A DNA stretch of 15,565 nucleotides from assembly GCA_002862965.1 (NCBI GenBank), contig PKCW01000126.1:1-15565 (forward strand). The letters run 5' to 3'. Under the pieces are notes generated by a model. The model was not told the DNA's origin. It did not search any database and worked only from the letters and a program-made list of their open reading frames with translations. This document shows, one piece after another, positions 11,642 through 15,565 of this stretch. Numbering within the stretch: position 1 is the stretch's first letter; each line of letters begins with the position of its first letter. The position numbers and the translations under genes are program-made. The DNA is from Pseudomonadota bacterium. GTDB lineage: Bacteria; Pseudomonadota; Gammaproteobacteria; UBA5335.

Positions 11642-12966
11642 GGGGCGATTCCTTCCACCGCGCGCACGTCGGCGGCGGCGATCAGCTCGTCGCGCTGGGC
11701 GGCGAGGCGGGTGAGGTCGGCGTCCTGCCACGCATCGAGCGCGTCGAGGACGGTGGCGAAGTCGACTTCGCCGGTCTGGTAGCTCGCGAGGGCGGCCTTG
11801 AAGTTGGCGTCGCTCTGCACGCGCAGGGTCGTTTCCGCGAGCTGGCGTCGTTCTCGCGCGCCGTTCCATTGCGCGAGGGCGGTCGCGAGCCGGCTGTCGA
11901 GCTCGCGCGTCGTCGAGCCCTCCCGCAGGCGTGCGGCCTCGGCGCGCAGGTTGGCTTCGCGCTCGCGTTCGCGCCGCGCGGCCCGTTGCAGCGGGATCTC
12001 GACCTCGAGCATCAGTTCGAGGCTCTCGACGCCGCCGCCGCGCTGCATGGCGCCGACGCCGACGGTGAGGTCCGGGCGCCGGGCGCGACGCTGCAGCTCG
12101 GCGGCCCGTTCGGCCGCCGTCGCCATCGCATTGCGCGCCGCCAGCTCGGGCTGGACGTCGGGCGTCAGCACGGCCCGCGCGGCGGCGAGGGTCGGGTAGG
12201 GCACGGGGAGCGCAGGCGCCGCCGCAGGCGCGGCCAGCGGCGCATCGGCCGGCCGGCCCATCAACGCGTTCAGCATCGCCGCGGCTTCCGCGCGTTCGGC
12301 GACCCGCTCCAGCCGTTCGGCCACGAGGCCGGTCCGCACCACCTGTGCGCGGATCGCATCCTGCTGCGGCACCATGCCGAGCGCATAGCGCACGCCCGCG
12401 ATTTCCTCGACCTGCTCGAGCAGCCTGATGCGGCGGTCGATCACCGCGAGCGTCTCGCCGAGGGCCCAGTAGCGGGCATAGGCCTGCTCGGCCTGCGCGA
12501 CCAGCTGCCGCGCGCGCGCCTCGCGCTCGGCGCCGGCGGCGTCCGCCTCGTGGGTGGCGACCTCCTTCGCCAGCCCGCGCTTGCCCCACAGCGGAATCGA
12601 CTGACGCATCTGCACGAGGTTGCCGGTCGTGCTCCCGGCCCCGCGCCAGGGCGCGCCGGGGTCGATGTCGCGCAGGGTGATGCCCACCATCGGGTCGGGC
12701 AGGGCGCCCGCTGGCTGGATCCGTGCCTCAGCGGCCTGGGCCTCGAAGTCCATGGCCCGCAATTCCGGGTTGTGTTCCAGAACCCAGGCGCGGATCGACT
12801 CGAGGCTGTGCCCCGGCACGGGTTCACTTGCGGTCACAGGTAGCGCCAGCGTCCACAGGGCGCCGGCGAGCACGCCGGCAAGAAGGTGCCGGAGTGGTTG
12901 CCGACGGCGGAACAGCGGGCGAGGGTGCGGGCGCCAGGCCTGCAATCGGTGGAACAGGGATGCCAT
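11638..12966 (-). CDS. cusC: CusC-type outer-membrane efflux channel (TolC family)
   Basis: A 442-residue outer-membrane factor with two repeated OEP domains rich in Ala, Glu and Arg helices. Recognisable parts are LVQMRQSIPLWGKRGL, AMLNALMGRPAD, LELMLEVEIPLQR and YQTGEVDFATVLDAL near the end. An Arg-rich n-region and hydrophobic stretch (about residues 27-45) with cleavage near VTA|SE form the signal peptide; unlike E. coli CusC there is no lipobox Cys. Start is ATG 12966 with AAGGA at 12974-12978, seven bases away; longer in-frame starts only read the truncated nuclease antisense frame. First gene of the cusCBA unit. The 108 bases before it are junction sequence, and I see no recognisable promoter or copper box there. 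No cusF-like gene is present. Confidence 0.9.
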   Translation of the reverse strand: MASLFHRLQAWRPHPRPLFRRRQPLRHLLAGVLAGALWTLALPVTASEPVPGHSLESIRAWVLEHNPELRAMDFEAQAAEARIQPAGALPDPMVGITLRDIDPGAPWRGAGSTTGNLVQMRQSIPLWGKRGLAKEVATHEADAAGAEREARARQLVAQAEQAYARYWALGETLAVIDRRIRLLEQVEEIAGVRYALGMVPQQDAIRAQVVRTGLVAERLERVAERAEAAAMLNALMGRPADAPLAAPAAAPALPVPYPTLAAARAVLTPDVQPELAARNAMATAAERAAELQRRARRPDLTVGVGAMQRGGGVESLELMLEVEIPLQRAARREREREANLRAEAARLREGSTTRELDSRLATALAQWNGARERRQLAETTLRVQSDANFKAALASYQTGEVDFATVLDALDAWQDADLTRLAAQRDELIAAADVRAVEGIAP

Positions 12967-12967
12967 A

Positions 12968-13921
12968 TCAGTGTCCTTGGGCCGACACGACGCAGGTCGC
13001 TCGGACGAGGGCAGGAACCCATGCCGTGACGCAGCCACGGCGCGAACGCACAGGACCGCGCCGCACAGAGGTGCGGAGCAGTTCGCTGGCGTTGATCGCC
13101 ATCGGACTGTCCAGATAGATGGGCACCGAACCCAGGCGTCCGGCCTGGCGCAGCTTCCACAGGTAGTAGAGCAGGAGTTGCGCGCGGCCCACCGCGAAGG
13201 CGGGAATGACCACCGTGCCGCCGCGGCCGACCGTCTTTTCGATGACGGCCCCGAGGGCTTCGGCCGCGTCGCTCGGCGCATGGGTCCGGTTGCCGTAGGT
13301 GGACTCGATCACCACGTAGTCGGCTTCGGCCACGGGCTGCGGATCGAACAGCATCGGGTCGTCGTAGCGACCCAAGTCGCCGGAGAACACGATGCGCTTG
13401 CCACCCCAGTCGATCTCCGCCGTGGCGGCGCCCAGGATATGTCCGGCATAGCGGAAAGTCAGTGTCGCGCCGTCGGCAAGCGAGACCGGCTTGCCGAACG
13501 GTACGTTGGAGAACTGCTTGAGCGCGCGCTCGGCATCCTGCACTGTATACAGCGGCAGCGCGGGCTTGTGCTTGCTGAAACCCTTTCGATTGGCGTACTC
13601 GGCATCCTTTTCCTGCAGGTGGCCGCTGTCCTTGAGGATCAGTTCGGCCACGTCGCGGGTTGCGGCGGTGGCGTAGATGCGTCCGCGAAAGCCATCACGC
13701 ACGAGCTTGGGCAGGTAGCCGGAGTGGTCCAGGTGCGCGTGCGTCAATACCACCGCGTCGAGTGCCTTCGGCGCGACCGGCAATGGCTCCCAGTTCAGCT
13801 CGCGCAGGTTCTTCAGGCCCTGGAACAGGCCGCAGTCGACCAGGATGTGCTTTCCATTGTGGCTCAGCAGATGCTTGGAGCCGGTGACGGTGCCGGCACC
13901 GCCGAATGAGGTGAGCTTCAA
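12968..13921 (-). pseudogene. Beta-CASP metallo-beta-lactamase fold nuclease, C-terminally truncated
   Basis: The first 282 residues match MBL-fold RNA exonucleases of the YsfA/Ysh1-like group: TSFGGAGTVTGSKHLL, VDCGLFQG, the metal motif HAHLDH at 61-66 (His61, His63, Asp65, His66), GHILGA (His161), SGDLGR (Asp182) and the beta-CASP residue Glu206 in ESTYGN, then IPAFAVGRAQ and DSPMAINASELL. Family members run to about 450 residues; here similarity ends at about base 13076. The last 35 residues are an Arg/Val-rich random tail stopping two bases before cusC. Beta-CASP motifs B and C, which hold the last metal ligand, are lost, so it is almost certainly inactive. TTG 13921 is the best start, with GAGGA eight bases upstream (13930-13934). 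It is the third gene of the ATPase-PRPP synthetase-nuclease set. Confidence 0.87.
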
Positions 13922-13982
13922 GATCGGAATCCTCAGGGTGTGAATGCAGCGATGTCGGCCGGGGGGCCATCGAAGCGACGCA

Positions 13983-15002
13983 TCAAGTGTGGCCGCTCGT
14001 CCAGGCGGGAGGATCGCTGGCCGGGAAAGAATCGATACTCGCCCGGTCCACCTCGTCGAGCGGCTCGGGCGAGCGACGATGACGCACCAGGTTCGTCGCG
14101 CCCTCCTTGTCCGCGGCCAGCGCAAGCGCGATCAGTGGCGCCAGCGCGATCGCATTGCTCTCATGCCGCACGGCATCGGTGGAGACGATACGGCTGCACA
14201 GCGGCGTGAGCTGCTGGTAGGCGTCTTCGGCGAAGATGGCATGCACCACGGCAACGATGGGCTTCACAAAGCCCTGCTGAGGCAACTGCCGGGCGGCTTC
14301 GACCAGCGTGCGGCCGGAGGAGGCAATGTCATCGACCAGCACCGGTTGACGACCATGCCAGGCGGACAGGTCGGACACCGCGACCTCGACGTTGCGATCG
14401 CCGTGGCGGATCTTGCGCAGGACCGCGTGGGGGGCGCCGATGCGCTGGGCAATGGCGGCCACCCATTGCTCGCTTTCTTCGTCCGGACCGATCACCAAAG
14501 GGCTCTCCACCTCGGCGGCGATCCAGTCGGCCAGTAGCGGCGCGGCGTGCAGTGTGTCGGCTGGCACGGTGTAGAGTGCCGACAGCGCCGGGTAGCGATG
14601 TAGATGGGGATCGACCGTGACCAGGCGGTCGAAGCTCGACGACACGAGACGGGCGAAGCTGCGGGACGTAATCGCTTCTCCCGGGTGGAACCGGCGATCT
14701 TGCCGCATGTAGGCCAGGTAAGGCGCCACCAGGGTCACCTCGCGGGCACCCAGGTCACGGGCGGCATCGGCCGCAAACACCAGCGACAGGAAGCCGGGAT
14801 CCGGCTGCGCCAGTGTCTGCACGAGAACCACGGACTTGTCCGCCACGTCGGCGGCGATGCGCACGTAGCTTTCGCCGTCGGGAAACCGGCGGGTTTCCAG
14901 CGTCCCCAGTTCCCACTTTCCGGCGGCGGCCAGTTGACGGGCGAATGCGTCGTTGCCCGGAAGCGGCAAGATCAGTCGATCGGAGGACGCCATCGCGGTC
15001 AT
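13983..15002 (-). CDS. Divergent ribose-phosphate diphosphokinase (PRPP synthetase) with an SFPASDPP tail
   Basis: A 339-residue PRPP synthetase-like protein that makes phosphoribosyl diphosphate from ribose 5-phosphate and ATP. Visible motifs are RRFPDGESYVRI, the ATP loop PYLAYMRQDRRFHPGE (94-109), DPHLHRY (131-137) in place of the class I DLHA, and the ribose-phosphate loop VLVDDIASSGRTL (221-233). It differs enough from housekeeping Prs to be a paralogue, like those found next to thymidine phosphorylase and metal ATPases in proteobacteria. After residue ~310 it has an acidic tail ending DSFPASDPPAW, a motif I know from unrelated small proteobacterial proteins. ATG 15002 overlaps the ATPase stop as ATGA, so the two are co-translated. 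The nuclease gene follows after 61 bases. Intact; catalytic activity is inferred. Confidence 0.88.
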   Translation of the reverse strand: MTAMASSDRLILPLPGNDAFARQLAAAGKWELGTLETRRFPDGESYVRIAADVADKSVVLVQTLAQPDPGFLSLVFAADAARDLGAREVTLVAPYLAYMRQDRRFHPGEAITSRSFARLVSSSFDRLVTVDPHLHRYPALSALYTVPADTLHAAPLLADWIAAEVESPLVIGPDEESEQWVAAIAQRIGAPHAVLRKIRHGDRNVEVAVSDLSAWHGRQPVLVDDIASSGRTLVEAARQLPQQGFVKPIVAVVHAIFAEDAYQQLTPLCSRIVSTDAVRHESNAIALAPLIALALAADKEGATNLVRHRRSPEPLDEVDRASIDSFPASDPPAWTSGHT

Positions 15003-15565
15003 GCGTGCCGCCTGTAGAAACGAAGGAGTTGGGCATTGATGGCGACGATCACCGTGCTGGCCGACATGAAGACGGCAGCGATGGCGGGCGTCATCAGGAA
15101 GCCCGTCCCGAAGGTGATGCCCGCGGCCATCGGCACCGCGACGGTGTTGTAGCCGGTCGCCCAGATCAGGTTCTGGACCATCTTGCGATAGGTCGCGCGC
15201 GACAGGCCCAGGATCGCTCCCACGTCGCGCGGATCGCTGCGGACGAGTACGACGTCGGCGGACTCCACGGCCACGTCCGTGCCTGCGCCGATGGCCACGC
15301 CCAGGTCGGCCTGCACCAGCGCCGGGGCGTCGTTCACGCCGTCGCCCACCATGGCCACCGACAGGCCGCGTGCCTGCAGCTCCCGGATCTTCTCGGATTT
15401 CTGGTCGGGCAGCACCTCGGCGAAGTACTCGGAGATCCCGAGTTCCTTGGACACCGATTCGGCCACGCCCCGTGCATCGCCCGTCAGCATCACCGAGCGA
15501 ATCCCCAACCGGGTCAATTCCGCGATGGCCTCCTTGGACTCCGGCCGTACGATATCGGCGAGCGC
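14999..15565 (-). CDS. P1B-3-type copper-translocating P-type ATPase, C-terminal part
   Basis: The last 188 residues of a heavy-metal P-type ATPase; the 5' part lies beyond the right edge. It contains MLTGDARGVAESV, the hinge MVGDGVNDAPAL, ADLGVAIGAGTDVAVESAD, and the two final membrane helices. TM7 has ATGYNTVAVP and TM8 has MSASTVIVAINAQ. The MSxST pattern with a Tyr-Asn pair in TM7 is the signature of the P1B-3 (CopB, CPH-type) copper exporters rather than the P1B-1 CopA group (MxxSS); the CPH motif itself is out of view. It should use ATP to move copper out of the cytoplasm. The stop overlaps the start of the PRPP synthetase gene by four bases. Confidence 0.92.
   Translation of the reverse strand, partial: ALADIVRPESKEAIAELTRLGIRSVMLTGDARGVAESVSKELGISEYFAEVLPDQKSEKIRELQARGLSVAMVGDGVNDAPALVQADLGVAIGAGTDVAVESADVVLVRSDPRDVGAILGLSRATYRKMVQNLIWATGYNTVAVPMAAGITFGTGFLMTPAIAAVFMSASTVIVAINAQLLRFYRRHA

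Noticed and set aside
11642..12589. N-terminal extension of cusB in its open frame.
   Set aside because: The extension is a repetitive Arg/Ala/Gly shadow of cusC. The ATG at 11641 with AAGGA and a stop/start overlap is the real start.

Overview
This window reads as GC-rich DNA from a gammaproteobacterium, most likely the Xanthomonadaceae (Lysobacter/Stenotrophomonas/Luteimonas-like). That is inferred from codon use and the family mix, not proven. It is an accessory heavy-metal region assembled from several sources, and at least six genes in it are broken, fused or interrupted.

Left edge (1-2011): an unrecognised coding fragment in one frame runs into the last ~143 codons of an outer-membrane copper protein (copB) in another frame. 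Next come a decayed universal-stress-protein relic on the minus strand and an intact aldo/keto reductase.

Mercury-type block (2109-4661): merR diverges from merT-merP-GDCCVxC protein across a clear MerR-type operator, and the operon ends at an intrinsic terminator with no merA reductase. A small CDF-like cation transporter on the minus strand diverges from a second MerR-family sensor across a CadR/ZntR-like operator. Together these suggest metal uptake and binding in the mer operon, and export through the CDF protein under its own sensor.

Efflux block (4526-12966, all minus strand, transcribed right to left): cusC-cusB-cusA, then a czcA 3' fragment, a frameshifted CDF gene and an ACR3/SBF-type arsenic-resistance transporter. 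The genes overlap or nearly touch, so this looks like one long transcription unit. cusA has an in-frame ochre stop at codon 967, just before the segment with the essential transport lysine. The CDF gene has a one-base deletion.

Right edge (12968-15565, minus strand): the 3' part of a P1B-3-type copper ATPase, a divergent ribose-phosphate diphosphokinase that starts inside the ATPase stop codon, and a beta-CASP metallo-beta-lactamase nuclease. The nuclease loses its C-terminal third exactly where the cus operon begins. The usp relic on the left and the truncated nuclease on the right suggest the metal genes were inserted into, or recombined with, an older stress/nucleotide cluster.

The most interesting points are a probable leaderless merT, a merA-less mer operon with a GDCCVxC protein and a CDF transporter whose metal-site His is Cys, the cusA ochre stop with the coupled czcA remnant, and the PRPP synthetase with an SFPASDPP tail tied to a copper ATPase.
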